64,000 nt of DNA from CAZHNW01 sp942491575 (GCA_942491575.1 CALOBT010000025.1:868001-932000), one strand, 5' to 3'; counted from the first letter of the stretch, positions 24,861 through 35,683 are shown. A program made the numbers and translations. Notes: generated from the sequence alone by a model not told the origin.

Positions 24861-26639
24861 CTAAAAATTATGTATCACATAATACATATTTAATTTTAAA
24901 TCTTCAATTTTGTCGGCAATGCCGATAACATCAAAACGTCTGAATGCATTGAATCCGAAACCATGACCACCTTTGAAAATAATTTCGATCCCACCCCCTG
25001 CATCCAGTGGCATGGCAACATTAAACATTGTTTCATCGTTGAAGGCGAGAAACATTTCAACGCCCCCCAGGATATATGGTGTAAAATACCCCCAACGAAA
25101 GCTCAACGGCATCCGCAGCCTTAATGCAAACTGGTAATCTACTTCAAATGAATTCACAGATCGCATAGGATCAATACTTTCAAAATCATTCCTATCTTCC
25201 ACAATATGTTTCAGGTATCCCCCATAGAGGGTATGAGAATAACTTATGTATTTAAAAAGGCCGAATTCACCGCCAATGAAGATTCCGAGTCCTGTTACCG
25301 ATTCATTACCATCGTATTCATTGTTAAAATACTGAGGTACCATTCCTACTCCCATATAAAAACTGTATGAACCGCTTTCAAACTCCTGCTCTTCATTTTC
25401 TTTAACTATTTTTGGCTCTTTTTCAATTTCAAATTCAAAAGAATTTACATACCAGTGCCCCCGTTCATAAACCAGTTGAACTTCATGGGGAGTTTTATCA
25501 ACCTCAATGATAGCTGTCGCTGTTGTCCCCTCTGAGCTTGTTACAGGTAATGTTTTCCATTTTTTAAACTTTGAAGTTTTATTTTCACCATCAAGATGAG
25601 ACCTGAAATTATACCATATTGACCAGGATACACACTCTCTCATAGCATCGAAAAATGAGAGAGATTCAAAACGCACTTTCATTTCTGCTAAAAATTCTTC
25701 TTTACTCTCATTGAATAATTGTATAATTGAGTTCCAGCCTTTCTCGGCAGTCATGGATATTGATACGAAGCGATGGGCCTTTGATGAATTCCAGGAATTA
25801 CTCTTTAACTGTTCATTAAAATCCTTCATAAACAGGGAGAGTTCCTTCCTTACTTCATTCCTGTTTTTTCTGCTTCTTTTTTTACTTTTGTAAAGATTTA
25901 TAAGATCCCTAACCTTTTTAGCCGGAATTGCAAAATGTGTATCCTGACGACCTATTATGGTAAAGGCTGAAACTCCCACAACAGACCATCTCCCTGTTCC
26001 GCGATTTTTCCTCAGCAGGGGCCCTCCACTGCTTCCGGGATCTATTGCGGCGGAATGCTGTATGAGTTTACATCTTCCCGGATCAACTATGCTTGGAACG
26101 GCAGTACTGAAATTGGTTACCACTCCCTTTGAAAGCTGCCAGGTTGGACGTCCCAGTAGATCCGGATATCCCGCGGCGAATATTTCCGAGCCGTCATCTA
26201 CATTACGGGTATACAATGGAAGGGCATTAAATTTTCCCATATTGCGGGGAAGTACAATCATGGCTATATCAAGATGACGGTCTTCAAAGATTATTGCATC
26301 TTTATGAAAAAATGAAAATTTACGGCGGGACTCATTGAAGCTGATGCTTATTTTTTCACTATCACCCAAAACATGCTTATTACTGAAAAGATAATATTGC
26401 CCGTAACTGTCCTTAACGACAAAACCGGTTCCCTTCCAGCCATTTTTTAGACTATTCATATATTTTGAAATATCGTCGTATCCATTTTCAGAAAAGCTGG
26501 AAGAAATGTTATCCAGTGCGGATTCAAATTTTTTATTGGGAGTACATTCTATAATCGCAATAGACTTACGCGGGGAAGCACCAAGGGCTACTGAGCCAGT
26601 AAGCATTACAATTATAAAGGTTATACGCATCAATTTCAT
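24861..26639 (-). CDS. Trypsin-like serine protease with C-terminal beta-barrel-like domain
   Basis: 592 residues. Signal peptide 1-20 (SVALGA). Residues ~60-250 are a trypsin/HtrA-type protease: His in FSNKHVLG, Asp in HLDIAMIVL, Ser in DPGSSGGPLL. No PDZ domain follows. Residues ~260-415 are helical and of unknown type. The last ~170 residues alternate polar/aromatic strands with Gly turns (GLGIFIGGEFGLF, FTPYILGGVEMF) and end in Phe, as in outer-membrane barrels. A protease fused to a membrane barrel would be exposed at the outer membrane. The barrel call is from pattern only. Single-gene unit. Confidence 0.78.
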   Translation of the reverse strand: MKLMRITFIIVMLTGSVALGASPRKSIAIIECTPNKKFESALDNISSSFSENGYDDISKYMNSLKNGWKGTGFVVKDSYGQYYLFSNKHVLGDSEKISISFNESRRKFSFFHKDAIIFEDRHLDIAMIVLPRNMGKFNALPLYTRNVDDGSEIFAAGYPDLLGRPTWQLSKGVVTNFSTAVPSIVDPGRCKLIQHSAAIDPGSSGGPLLRKNRGTGRWSVVGVSAFTIIGRQDTHFAIPAKKVRDLINLYKSKKRSRKNRNEVRKELSLFMKDFNEQLKSNSWNSSKAHRFVSISMTAEKGWNSIIQLFNESKEEFLAEMKVRFESLSFFDAMRECVSWSIWYNFRSHLDGENKTSKFKKWKTLPVTSSEGTTATAIIEVDKTPHEVQLVYERGHWYVNSFEFEIEKEPKIVKENEEQEFESGSYSFYMGVGMVPQYFNNEYDGNESVTGLGIFIGGEFGLFKYISYSHTLYGGYLKHIVEDRNDFESIDPMRSVNSFEVDYQFALRLRMPLSFRWGYFTPYILGGVEMFLAFNDETMFNVAMPLDAGGGIEIIFKGGHGFGFNAFRRFDVIGIADKIEDLKLNMYYVIHNF

Positions 26640-26977
26640 TAAAAACTCTCCTGTTTAGACTTTACCTTTAATCAATTCAAAATCTCTCATTTCCGATATT
26701 TTGTCAATTTAATAACTCCAGTATAGCAGGATTTTAATGTTAAATATATTTTGGAAGTGAAAAAGTCTTTAGTGATATAGGCGGATACTGACTTTTTTAT
26801 ACATCTTAAGTCTCATATGATTCGAAAATAAATATCTGATTTGATACATACCTTGCCAAAAGGTAAATAATTCGGCCAGTTAAGGGGAAATCACAGTAAG
26901 ATTGTAATCGTTAAGCGCAACAATAAGAAAACACTAGAGATAATATTTGGGACGAACCAAAACGTTTCAAATACTAA
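26640..26977. other. Non-coding stretch upstream of the protease gene
   Basis: AT-rich, with no frame I can support. It must contain the leftward promoter of the protease. Confidence 0.4.
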
Positions 26978-27172
26978 TCATAACCTGTATGCTGAGTTGA
27001 ATGCGGTTTTATATTCAGATCCCATTCCATCAGAAATATTCTGAAGATCCTCCGCGTGGAAATCAAGAACCTGTACCTGAGAGGCCAGTTCTCCAGAGGC
27101 CACCACATTCTGCTGAGTGAATGAATTATGTTGATTCATCCCCTTACAGATCTGATAAATACCTGCTTTTAG
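26978..27172 (-). pseudogene. Remnant of a methyl-accepting chemotaxis protein C-terminus
   Basis: The minus-strand frame reads ...GMNQHNSFTQQNVVASGELA..., which follows the well-conserved chemoreceptor end (INQMTQQNAAASEELA-like). It is open for 64 codons, has no start matching a receptor and is cut upstream by a stop. Transmembrane, HAMP and most of the signalling domain are missing, so this is a decayed fragment. Confidence 0.6.
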
Positions 27173-27197
27173 TTATTAATTGATAGTGTCTTAATCG

Positions 27198-27662
27198 CTA
27201 TTTTGTATTTGCTGAAAAATGATAGGTCATTGGTATAATGACATTAACCATATCAGCACCGAATGAAATTTTTTGTTGAAAAGCATAACTCACACCGGCA
27301 CCTATTGAAAAGTTTCCCAGTCTGAATTGATAAGGCACAAGGCTCAACCCAAAACTGGTATTCCCACCCTGTGCACGCTGAAGTATGAATCCTACGGAAA
27401 AACTCCAGTAAGAAACACCAATTGTGGAATTATCTCCAGTCGCCCATTCACTTTGAAACATTTTCGGGCTGAAGGAGAAGTTTAATGGTGCCACTGAATT
27501 GAACAATCCCATTTCGAGTGATGAAGCATTGACAGAAAGAGTATGGACACTAACACCGATACTTAGAAAATCAAAATGGGCTTTTCCTGATTTTACCTCC
27601 TGTGAAAGGGCTGCCTGTGTTGAAAAGAACAAAATGAATATTACGATTATCAACCGTTTCAT
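27198..27662 (-). CDS. Small exported beta-barrel-like protein
   Basis: 154 residues from the ATG at 27662 (GGAGGT six bases before; the ATG at 27668 would overlap that site). Signal peptide 1-21 (AALSQ). The rest alternates hydrophobic and polar residues with many Ser, Phe and Gly (FSVGFILQRAQGG, LGNFSIGAGVSYAF), like a small outer-membrane barrel. No known family recognised. Confidence 0.7.
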   Translation of the reverse strand: MKRLIIVIFILFFSTQAALSQEVKSGKAHFDFLSIGVSVHTLSVNASSLEMGLFNSVAPLNFSFSPKMFQSEWATGDNSTIGVSYWSFSVGFILQRAQGGNTSFGLSLVPYQFRLGNFSIGAGVSYAFQQKISFGADMVNVIIPMTYHFSANTK

Positions 27663-27796
27663 TATCATACCTCCATTGTTTGCATGATAAAAATATAATA
27701 TTCAATGCATGGTTACTTTTCAAAAAAAATGCGTTTAAAAATTTTTTCTTTAATCAGGATAACTATAATGAAAAATTCGAAAAGTTTTTTTTCGGT

Positions 27797-30700
27797 TCAA
27801 ATAATATGTTTTTCGATCTCTTTTAACAAATTCAATGCTAAATCGTATTCGAATGAATCTAAATAGTTCTCTATTTTTTCACATTCAGGATAAAACCCCC
27901 TCTTGAGAATTATCTTTTTTAGCTGCAAAAAACTATCATTTGAATCGACGCTATATTGTTCCAATTGTTCTTTGAATTTTTCAACCAGAGAAAACAAATC
28001 TGATTCCCCGGGCAAATTATCTTTACCTGCATCTTTGGACAACACGGGCAAGCGTAAATTCGATAATTGTTCAAACTTTTCTATAGAACTAAGAACCCTG
28101 TAAAGTTTTTCAGTTGCTTCGAACATCATCGCATCAATTTTATATCCATCCGTATCTTTTTTCTTTAATTCATCATTCAAATTTTTAAAAAAAACATACA
28201 GCTCGTCAGCTGCAATATTTCCTGTTACACCTTTCAGTGTATGCGATATCTGGTCCGCTTTTAAATAATCACCTCCATTAATTGCTTCTGCAATTTCCTG
28301 AATCACATTCCCGTAATTATTTTTAAATCTAATCAGTAATTTTCGATATAGGGTTTTGTTATTTGCTAAAATTTTCAATCCCTTTTCTATATTTAATCCT
28401 TCAAGAAGTTGAAAACAATCTTCTTCGATTTCCTGTTCTATTTGATTTACTGTCTCGTTTTGAACATACGGTATTCGCTCTCCCGGCTTAATCCATTGAT
28501 TAAGAGCCTTAAACAGGTCACCCCTGTTAATCGGTTTTGTAATATAATCATTCATACCTGCTTCAACTACTCTTTCCTGAACACCGCTCACAGCATCAGC
28601 AGTCATGGCAATTACCGGTAGTTTTTCGAATCGCCCATCCTTACGAATGCCTCTGGTGGCAGCATAACCATCCATAACAGGCATTTGCAGATCCATAAGT
28701 ACTATGTCAAAGCCGTCCCCTCTGAATGATTCATCAAGTTTTGTCAATGCCTCTTCACCATTCCCGGCAACGCTGACATAAAATCCTTCGTCCTCCAATA
28801 TTTCCTGAGCCACCTGCTGATTAATCTCGTTATCTTCAACAAGAAGGACTCTGGCGCCACGCACTTTGTCAAAGCCATCAGGAACAATGGAGCGCTTGCC
28901 TGAGACAATACTGCTTTTTATATTAAATCCGAAGCAATTCATAATTGCATCAAGAACATTCGATTGAGTTGCAGGTTTTACCAGAAATCCATCCAATCCA
29001 AATTCTTCCGCTTTCTTCATGACATCCTCTCTCGAAGAACCGGTGAGCATAATAATTTTTGGTTTATGAGAGATTGACTGATCAGTTAAAATTTTTCTGG
29101 ATGTTTCAAGTCCATCAATTTTCGGCATTCTCCAGTCCATCAATATAAGCTCATAGGGATACTCCTCTTCCTCTAATACTCTCTTTAATTCCCCGATGGC
29201 CTCATCACCCGAAGAACATGCTGTCACAAAAAATGAAAATTCCTCAAGCATCCCTTTGAGAACGTCCCGTTCATAAGCTGTATCATCCACTATCATCACA
29301 CGCATACCCTTTAAAACTTCAGGAAGCTGAAAATCTCTCGACCAGTCAGAAACCCTGAAGAGGGCTGTGAATGAAAAAGTGCTTCCTTTCCCAGGTTCGC
29401 TGGTAACACCTATTTCTCCCCCCAGCAACTCAACAAGATTTTTACTGATAGCAAGACCAAGACCGGTTCCGCCAAATTTCCTGGCCGTTGATTTTTCCGC
29501 CTGAGTGTATGACTGGAAAAGTTCTGCCTGTTGTTTTTCAGTTAAACCGATTCCGGTATCGCTGACGGAAAATTCAAGCAATCCCCATTCATCATCGCCT
29601 TTGAGGATATCAATATTTATAATTACGTGCCCGGATTCAGTAAATTTTATAGCATTGCCTGTTAGATTAAGTAAAATCTGGCCAAGGCGCAGGGGATCAC
29701 CCTCAAGTGCCACCGGTACATCAGGTTCAACTGAAAAAACCAGATCCAAACCTTTAGTACGTGCTTTATCTCCGATTACACTCGCAAGCTGATTTAATAC
29801 TTCATTGAGATTAAAGGAGATCGATTCAATATCAAGCTTGCCAGCCTCAATTTTTGAAAAATCCAAAATATCATTAATAATACCAAGAAGGCTGTGAGCT
29901 GAATATTCCACTTTATTGGCATAATCTCGCTGTTTCATCGAAAGATCTGTTTTTTGCAAAAGATGATTCATACCAATTATGGCGTTCATAGGAGTACGGA
30001 TTTCATGGCTCATGTTTGCCAGAAAATCACTTTTAGCTGCCGTGGCAGCTTCGGCAATTTCGCGTGCTTCTCTCAATTCTTTCTCAGCTATTTTTTGATC
30101 AGTAACGTTATACGCAAGCCCTGTAACACCCGCGACCTCTCCTTTTTCATCAAACCTTGGACTAAAGGTAAAATCATATGCTATTTCACCGACTTGCTCA
30201 ACGGTCTTTATTTCTTCTCCTGTAAAAGCCCTTTTGCAGCAAGCAATTATTTCGGGATTCTTTTGGTAAAAATCATTGATTGAACTCCCCAACATTTCAC
30301 AGGGCTCAAGGCCGATATCCTTTAATCCCTTACCATCTGCGAAAATGATATTTCCCACCAGGTCACTGGCCCAAAGAATCACATTTGCTTCGGAGACCAT
30401 CCTTTGCAGCCTTTCTTCACTTTCTCTGAGGGCGTCATCTGAATGTTTGCGTCGAATTAAAGCCCAGGCTGTTTCAGACAGAAGGGTAATTTGATCTATA
30501 TCAAATTTATCATAGTAGTTAAGTTTATTACCGACACCAATAATTGCAACCACTACATCCCCATCAAAAACCGGCAATCCGAGATCTCTTATTATTGGTA
30601 CGTGCCCCTCCGGAAACCCCTTTTTATCTGCAAGTTTTTCATAATTATTATGAAAAACAGGCCTTCTTTGCCTGAGGCAGTCTACCCATACTCCAGCTTC

Positions 30701-33700
30701 ACAGACAGGATAATCAGACCTTTGTTCACCAACCTTACACTCCTCTAAAGCATTTTTAGACCATGCCTGCACCTGTATGGTTTCCTCGTCTGGATTTACA
30801 AAATGAAAATAACCGATATTACTTCCGGTAATTCTTACACATTCTTCAAGAGTAAAATCTATAATTTCATCAACAGATAATGAAGCCATCCGGTTGAGGT
30901 GCAAACAGGCTGTTAATGCTTCTTCGCTCCGTTTCCGGTTATTAATATCTATAATCTGTTCAATTAAATGCTGAGGCTTCCCATTTACATCCCTCATCAC
31001 CGATACACTCAACAGTACCCATACAGAAAATCCCTTTTTATGGATGCATCTTGTTTCTATTTGATAAGTTGATTTTTCCCCCTTAATCACTTTACCAATA
31101 CTATTAACATCCTGCTGCAAATGATCAGAGTGAGTGATGTCCATGAACTGTATATTTAGCAGTTCATCTTCTGAACGCCCGGTTATCGCGCATAATACCG
31201 GATTAACCATGATGAATTTACCTGAAAGATCTGTAAGAGCCATACCGTGTGCTGCTGAATAAAAGACTTTTCGAAATTGTTCTCCCCTGTGGCGAAGTGC
31301 TTCATTGGTTTTCGAAAGTTGTTCAGTACGTGTTGTTACCAGTTCTTCAAGGTGCTCCCGGTAGTTTTCTAATTCTTTTTCAACATGAACACGATCCGTA
31401 ACATCCTGAACAGTTCCAAAAGAACGGACCGACTTTCCCCTTTCATCATATACTTCAATAGACTTTCCATGAACATATTTGATTTCACTTTCAGCCGTGA
31501 CGATTCTATAAGTTACTTCATAGTCTGTCCGATTTTGAACCGCTTCAGCATATGCAATATTAACCATCTCAACATCATCAGGATGAATCATTGAAAGAAA
31601 TCCCTCATAGGTTGGTTCGAATTCTTCAGGATTAACATCGAAGATATTATAAATTTCATCTGACCAGTAAAGTTTATCATTGACGATGTCAAGTTCCCAG
31701 TTACCCAGCTTGGCCATACCCTGAGCTTCTTTGAGACTTCCTTCGCTTTTTATCAGTTTTCCCTCCAGGGTCTTTTGCTCCGTGATGTCAAGAAATGAAC
31801 CGGCAAAAAAGCGTGGAATCCCTGATTCATCTTTCAATAAGCTGGCAGAATACTTCACATCAAATAATGATCCGTCCTTTCTCTTCCCGGTAGCCTCTGC
31901 AATAGTCCCGTCATTGTTCTTCAATGCTTCCAGAATTTCCAAATACCTATCCCCTGCCCAAAATTCAGATAGATTTTTTCCAATAATTTCATCTTTTTTT
32001 TCATAGCCCCACATCTTCATCATGGCATTATTTATATAGATTACCTTACCTTCAAGATCAGCAATCCCCATACCATTTATTGAAGACTGTACAAGGAGGT
32101 CCCGCATGTGAATATCCTGCTCTCTCCTTTTACGTTCAGTAATATCAATGGCCATACCAGCTGTCCCGGAATAAATATTGTTTCTAAAAATAGGACTGGT
32201 ATAGACAAGAACGTCAATGATACTGCCCTCTCGGGATATAAGTTGATATTCATTTCCTGTGGATTTTTCTCCCTCGATGATTTTTCTTCTGTTTTTATCA
32301 ATGCGCTCAAGATCCTCAGGGCTGAATAATTGTGAAACATGAAGTCCTTTATCCAGATCCTCCTGTTTATATCCGATGGCTTTTTGTCCGTAGGTATTCA
32401 GAAAGGTTACTCTGCCATTAATATCATTTTCAAAAACAAATTGAGGTAATAATTCGACCAGGTTCTGGAACCGATTCATTGATACAGCATGAGCTTCTTC
32501 AGCATTTTTACGATCGGTAATATCCCTGATAATACCATCATAAGAGATAATTTCCCCTTTTACATTATACTGGGGCACCTGGGTATTTTTTACCCATCGC
32601 ACTTGCCTGTCCTTCCTTTTAATACGGTGTTCAATGGGTTCTGTTTTTTCTCCTGATAACAGCAACTCCGTCTGTCGGAGCACAATCCAGCGGTCGGATT
32701 CCGGAACCATATCGATCCAGAGATTTGGATTTTCGGTAAATTCATCAATAGTATATCCAGTAATTATGTAGCATGACTTTTCATGAATAGTATTAACCGC
32801 ATTTCCATTCTCAATATCTACATGATAGATATAATCGGTAATCATTTCGGTAATTCGCTTGAAGCGCTGCTCACTAATTCGTAATTTTTTTTCAGTATTC
32901 ATACGGACAATTGAACTCCCAACATGAGCCGCAATTGATTCAAGAGATTCCCGTACAAGGTTCGGTACTACTTCAAATTTAGGGGATGCCACATTTATAC
33001 AGCCTATAACCTTATTTTTGTAAAGTATGGGCAGTACGGCAATGGCTTTTAGGCCCTCCCGGTAATTCTCATCTTCCATGTTTTTCAGTAAATTCACATG
33101 TTGTGAATATACAGGTTTCCCCATTTTAATAAGTTTTACATTTGATTCGTCGGAATCATAATGGGAGACCTTATCGGTAAATTCTTTTGAGATACCATAG
33201 TGATATACGAGATCCAGGCTGTCTGATGCTTCATTAAACAGATATATACCGCCGCAATCCATGCCCGAAACCTCAAGCACGGCATTGAAGCAAAGTTTCA
33301 GTCCTTCTGCAAGTGAAGATACAGAACTTAAAGCGAAGGCAAGATCATGCTGAATATGAAGCAGCTCCTGCATTTTTTGCTTTTCCGTAAGATCAATGGC
33401 AAATCCCAACATACCTGCCATCTTATTATTTTCAAATATTGGATATCCGAAAGACTTAACAGTTATACTCTCACCGGACTTTTTTTTAAGGACCATATCC
33501 CTGGCAGTATTTTGAGCCCCTGTTTCGATGACTTCGTTAAAGGCTCCAATGACATTTTTAACTTGATCCTCAGGAAGGATTGTTCGAAGATTTATATTTG
33601 AAAGTTCTTTTTTGGTGTAGCCTAGAGCTTTGAGAGTAGTATCATTTGCTTCGATGAAATTGCCTTCAGAATCGATGACAACAACCATATATGGTGCTTT

Positions 33701-33766
33701 ATTAAATTTCTTCTGGAAAAAAAATTTGGATTCATTATAATCAATACCTGGCTTCGCGGGATTCAT
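27797..33766 (-). CDS. Giant hybrid sensor histidine kinase (7 PAS, 2 GAF, HK, 2 REC, HPt)
   Basis: 1989 residues from the ATG at 33766 (GGAGGG upstream, preferred over an in-frame GTG). Order: PAS (~10-125), GAF (~140-290), five further PAS (~300-930), GAF (~950-1110, with DYPVCEAGVW), PAS (~1115-1235), HisKA (His in FLANMSHEIRTP, ~1250), HATPase (GLGLAISKNLVELLGG), receiver 1 (Asp in LMDWRMPKIDG, ~1490-1610), receiver 2 (LMDLQMPVMDG, ~1640-1765) and an HPt (HTLKG, ~1843). No membrane segment, so cytoplasmic. Such phosphorelay proteins pass phosphate His-Asp-His-Asp. A partner output regulator is not adjacent; the REC-EAL and REC-HD-GYP proteins of this window are possible targets by inference only. 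Confidence 0.93.
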   Translation of the reverse strand: MNPAKPGIDYNESKFFFQKKFNKAPYMVVVIDSEGNFIEANDTTLKALGYTKKELSNINLRTILPEDQVKNVIGAFNEVIETGAQNTARDMVLKKKSGESITVKSFGYPIFENNKMAGMLGFAIDLTEKQKMQELLHIQHDLAFALSSVSSLAEGLKLCFNAVLEVSGMDCGGIYLFNEASDSLDLVYHYGISKEFTDKVSHYDSDESNVKLIKMGKPVYSQHVNLLKNMEDENYREGLKAIAVLPILYKNKVIGCINVASPKFEVVPNLVRESLESIAAHVGSSIVRMNTEKKLRISEQRFKRITEMITDYIYHVDIENGNAVNTIHEKSCYIITGYTIDEFTENPNLWIDMVPESDRWIVLRQTELLLSGEKTEPIEHRIKRKDRQVRWVKNTQVPQYNVKGEIISYDGIIRDITDRKNAEEAHAVSMNRFQNLVELLPQFVFENDINGRVTFLNTYGQKAIGYKQEDLDKGLHVSQLFSPEDLERIDKNRRKIIEGEKSTGNEYQLISREGSIIDVLVYTSPIFRNNIYSGTAGMAIDITERKRREQDIHMRDLLVQSSINGMGIADLEGKVIYINNAMMKMWGYEKKDEIIGKNLSEFWAGDRYLEILEALKNNDGTIAEATGKRKDGSLFDVKYSASLLKDESGIPRFFAGSFLDITEQKTLEGKLIKSEGSLKEAQGMAKLGNWELDIVNDKLYWSDEIYNIFDVNPEEFEPTYEGFLSMIHPDDVEMVNIAYAEAVQNRTDYEVTYRIVTAESEIKYVHGKSIEVYDERGKSVRSFGTVQDVTDRVHVEKELENYREHLEELVTTRTEQLSKTNEALRHRGEQFRKVFYSAAHGMALTDLSGKFIMVNPVLCAITGRSEDELLNIQFMDITHSDHLQQDVNSIGKVIKGEKSTYQIETRCIHKKGFSVWVLLSVSVMRDVNGKPQHLIEQIIDINNRKRSEEALTACLHLNRMASLSVDEIIDFTLEECVRITGSNIGYFHFVNPDEETIQVQAWSKNALEECKVGEQRSDYPVCEAGVWVDCLRQRRPVFHNNYEKLADKKGFPEGHVPIIRDLGLPVFDGDVVVAIIGVGNKLNYYDKFDIDQITLLSETAWALIRRKHSDDALRESEERLQRMVSEANVILWASDLVGNIIFADGKGLKDIGLEPCEMLGSSINDFYQKNPEIIACCKRAFTGEEIKTVEQVGEIAYDFTFSPRFDEKGEVAGVTGLAYNVTDQKIAEKELREAREIAEAATAAKSDFLANMSHEIRTPMNAIIGMNHLLQKTDLSMKQRDYANKVEYSAHSLLGIINDILDFSKIEAGKLDIESISFNLNEVLNQLASVIGDKARTKGLDLVFSVEPDVPVALEGDPLRLGQILLNLTGNAIKFTESGHVIINIDILKGDDEWGLLEFSVSDTGIGLTEKQQAELFQSYTQAEKSTARKFGGTGLGLAISKNLVELLGGEIGVTSEPGKGSTFSFTALFRVSDWSRDFQLPEVLKGMRVMIVDDTAYERDVLKGMLEEFSFFVTACSSGDEAIGELKRVLEEEEYPYELILMDWRMPKIDGLETSRKILTDQSISHKPKIIMLTGSSREDVMKKAEEFGLDGFLVKPATQSNVLDAIMNCFGFNIKSSIVSGKRSIVPDGFDKVRGARVLLVEDNEINQQVAQEILEDEGFYVSVAGNGEEALTKLDESFRGDGFDIVLMDLQMPVMDGYAATRGIRKDGRFEKLPVIAMTADAVSGVQERVVEAGMNDYITKPINRGDLFKALNQWIKPGERIPYVQNETVNQIEQEIEEDCFQLLEGLNIEKGLKILANNKTLYRKLLIRFKNNYGNVIQEIAEAINGGDYLKADQISHTLKGVTGNIAADELYVFFKNLNDELKKKDTDGYKIDAMMFEATEKLYRVLSSIEKFEQLSNLRLPVLSKDAGKDNLPGESDLFSLVEKFKEQLEQYSVDSNDSFLQLKKIILKRGFYPECEKIENYLDSFEYDLALNLLKEIEKHII

Positions 33767-34337
33767 CGAAGTCCCTCCATTAATTGGCCAGACTCTTGCC
33801 ACACTCGGGAAAATGTCCCGAGTTGCAATTCCAAAAATATGGATAATAAATTATCTTTTATGATTACAGCATTATATCATTTTCTTATAATGCTGCAAAA
33901 CCACAAGGTAACTCTATAATACCATATAACTATTATAATGTCAAAATTTTTTAAAATTATACCAATTATTCCGTATAACAGACCACAGTGCAATCACACT
34001 ATATTATTCGACTTCAAAAAAGTTGCCACCTGAAATAAAAAAGATAATCCCGGGTATCTATTTATTTCCCAAAAAAAATTCAATGGGCCATAATAAATAA
34101 TTTTTTTTTCAAGCATATTTTCTGATTCGAAAAATGAATACAGAATGAGTTATATCCTGGTGGCGCAACCATCAGAATAGTATCCGTTTCATGCAAATCT
34201 CACAAACCTGTACCGGAAGAACCGCCTCTTAAGGTTTATCGCAGAACCTGCAGTACAACCGGTTGAATATTATATTGACAGAAAGCAATGGACATACAAT
34301 AGTTCTTTAATTTTTTATATTAAGAGTAAAAGGAACT
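33767..34337. other. Divergent intergenic region, AT-rich
   Basis: About 570 bp between the kinase start and the exonuclease start. No gene, tRNA or hairpin of note; two promoters are expected here. Confidence 0.5.
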
Positions 34338-34958
34338 ATGACAAATAACGCAGATACAGTTATTGTACTCGACTTTGAAACCACTGGTTTGTCTCCCAAA
34401 CTTGGAGACCGGGCTATTGAAATTGGAGCCGTACGGTTGGAAAAGGGAATGATCACTGACCGTTTCCAGCAACTGATGAATCCAGGATTCAGGATAAGTT
34501 CTTTTATAGAAAATTATACCGGGATAACCAATGAAATGCTGAGAGAAGCTCCGCCATGCCACGTGGCAATGGATCTCTTTGCAGACTTTATAGAAGGATG
34601 TAACCTTGTTGCCCATAATGCATCCTTTGATAAACGTTTCCTGGATGCTGAACTTGCTGCAATAAACAGGCGCTACTCTGGTTCCATCGCATGCTCAATG
34701 CTTGTGGCCAGAAGGATATACCAGAATGCCCCTGACCATAAACTTGGCAGCCTGGTGAAGTATAAAAATATTCCAAATGACGGCGTATTCCACAGAGCCC
34801 TCGCAGATTCAGAGATGACTGCCAGACTCTGGCTACAGATACTTGAAGATATTAATGACAGATTCAGCATTGGACCGCAGCTCAGTTTCAAACTGATGCA
34901 GCAGCTGTCAAGAAAACCGAAATCAGATATAGACAGTTTTCTTTCCTGCCGCAGTTGA
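34338..34958 (+). CDS. DnaQ-like 3'-5' exonuclease
   Basis: 206 residues. DEDDh exonuclease fold: motif I VLDFETTG, motif II HNASFDKRF and motif III HRALADSEMTARL, with the catalytic His in HRALAD. Most similar in layout to the epsilon subunit of DNA polymerase III or to stand-alone DnaQ family nucleases. The C-terminal ~30 residues (GPQLSFKLMQQL) are an extra tail, possibly for polymerase binding. Convergent with the HAD gene, the stops 5 bp apart. Confidence 0.88.
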   Translation: MTNNADTVIVLDFETTGLSPKLGDRAIEIGAVRLEKGMITDRFQQLMNPGFRISSFIENYTGITNEMLREAPPCHVAMDLFADFIEGCNLVAHNASFDKRFLDAELAAINRRYSGSIACSMLVARRIYQNAPDHKLGSLVKYKNIPNDGVFHRALADSEMTARLWLQILEDINDRFSIGPQLSFKLMQQLSRKPKSDIDSFLSCRS

Positions 34959-34963
34959 TCCGG

Positions 34964-35557
34964 TCATGCTTTTCTGAAGGGTTTATAGAAAGTTTGATCA
35001 GCCAGCTTAAACATCGCCAGGTCACCTTTGCTGTCACCATAGGCATAAACCGTTTCATAGGCCCTAAGATCATACTTCTGTTTTATCCTATTGGCCTTTT
35101 CTTCTTTAAAACAGTTGGTGGAAGCCAGTTTTCCGGAAAGTCGTTCCGCTGATAAATCTATCCGTGTCCCGATCAGGTTTAAATCCAATTCTTTGCACCA
35201 GGCTTCAAGCCACAATTCACAGCTGCCGGTAACAACACATATTTCATGCCCCTGGTCTTTGTGCCATTTAATTCTTTTTAATGCCGCCGGTCTCACAATA
35301 TCAGAAATATGATTTTCTGCAAATTCCCGGGATAATTGTAGAAATTGCGATTTTCGCATCCCTTTAAAATAAAAGGTCAGGTACCAGACTTTCGCATTAT
35401 GGTGATCTAGTAATCCCGTCACATACAGAAAGTAGAGGGGAATTAAAAGAAATTTACCTGAAAAAATTTTCAATTTGCTGCAGGAGTACTTGATAAATTT
35501 ATCTGTTGATTCAGAATTTGAAATTGTACCATCAAAATCGAAAAGAGCCAGTTCCAT
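34964..35557 (-). CDS. HAD-superfamily subfamily IB phosphatase
   Basis: 197 residues from the ATG at 35557 (AGGGGA upstream). HAD motifs: FDFDGTIS (nucleophile and acid Asp), VVTGSCELW (Thr/Ser motif II), a Lys ~150 and YAYGDSKGDLAMF (motif III). The spacing and the CAP fit the IB group with phosphoserine phosphatase-like enzymes. The substrate is unknown. Confidence 0.85.
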   Translation of the reverse strand: MELALFDFDGTISNSESTDKFIKYSCSKLKIFSGKFLLIPLYFLYVTGLLDHHNAKVWYLTFYFKGMRKSQFLQLSREFAENHISDIVRPAALKRIKWHKDQGHEICVVTGSCELWLEAWCKELDLNLIGTRIDLSAERLSGKLASTNCFKEEKANRIKQKYDLRAYETVYAYGDSKGDLAMFKLADQTFYKPFRKA

Positions 35558-35648
35558 TATAATCCCCTGTTGTTTTCTTTCCAGGTTTACCAAGGGTTTA
35601 AAAAAGTAAAGCAGAATTGCGGAGGTTCATATAATCGAGATAATGAGA

Positions 35649-35682
35649 TAATTTTGCGGCCGCTAAAGCGGCCGCAAAATTA
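35649..35682 (-). terminator. Terminator of the thiolase gene
   Basis: 15-bp perfect stem with a GCGGCCGC core and loop TAAA, flanked by T and A tracts; begins 1 bp after the thiolase stop codon on the minus strand. Confidence 0.8.
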
Positions 35683-35683
35683 A

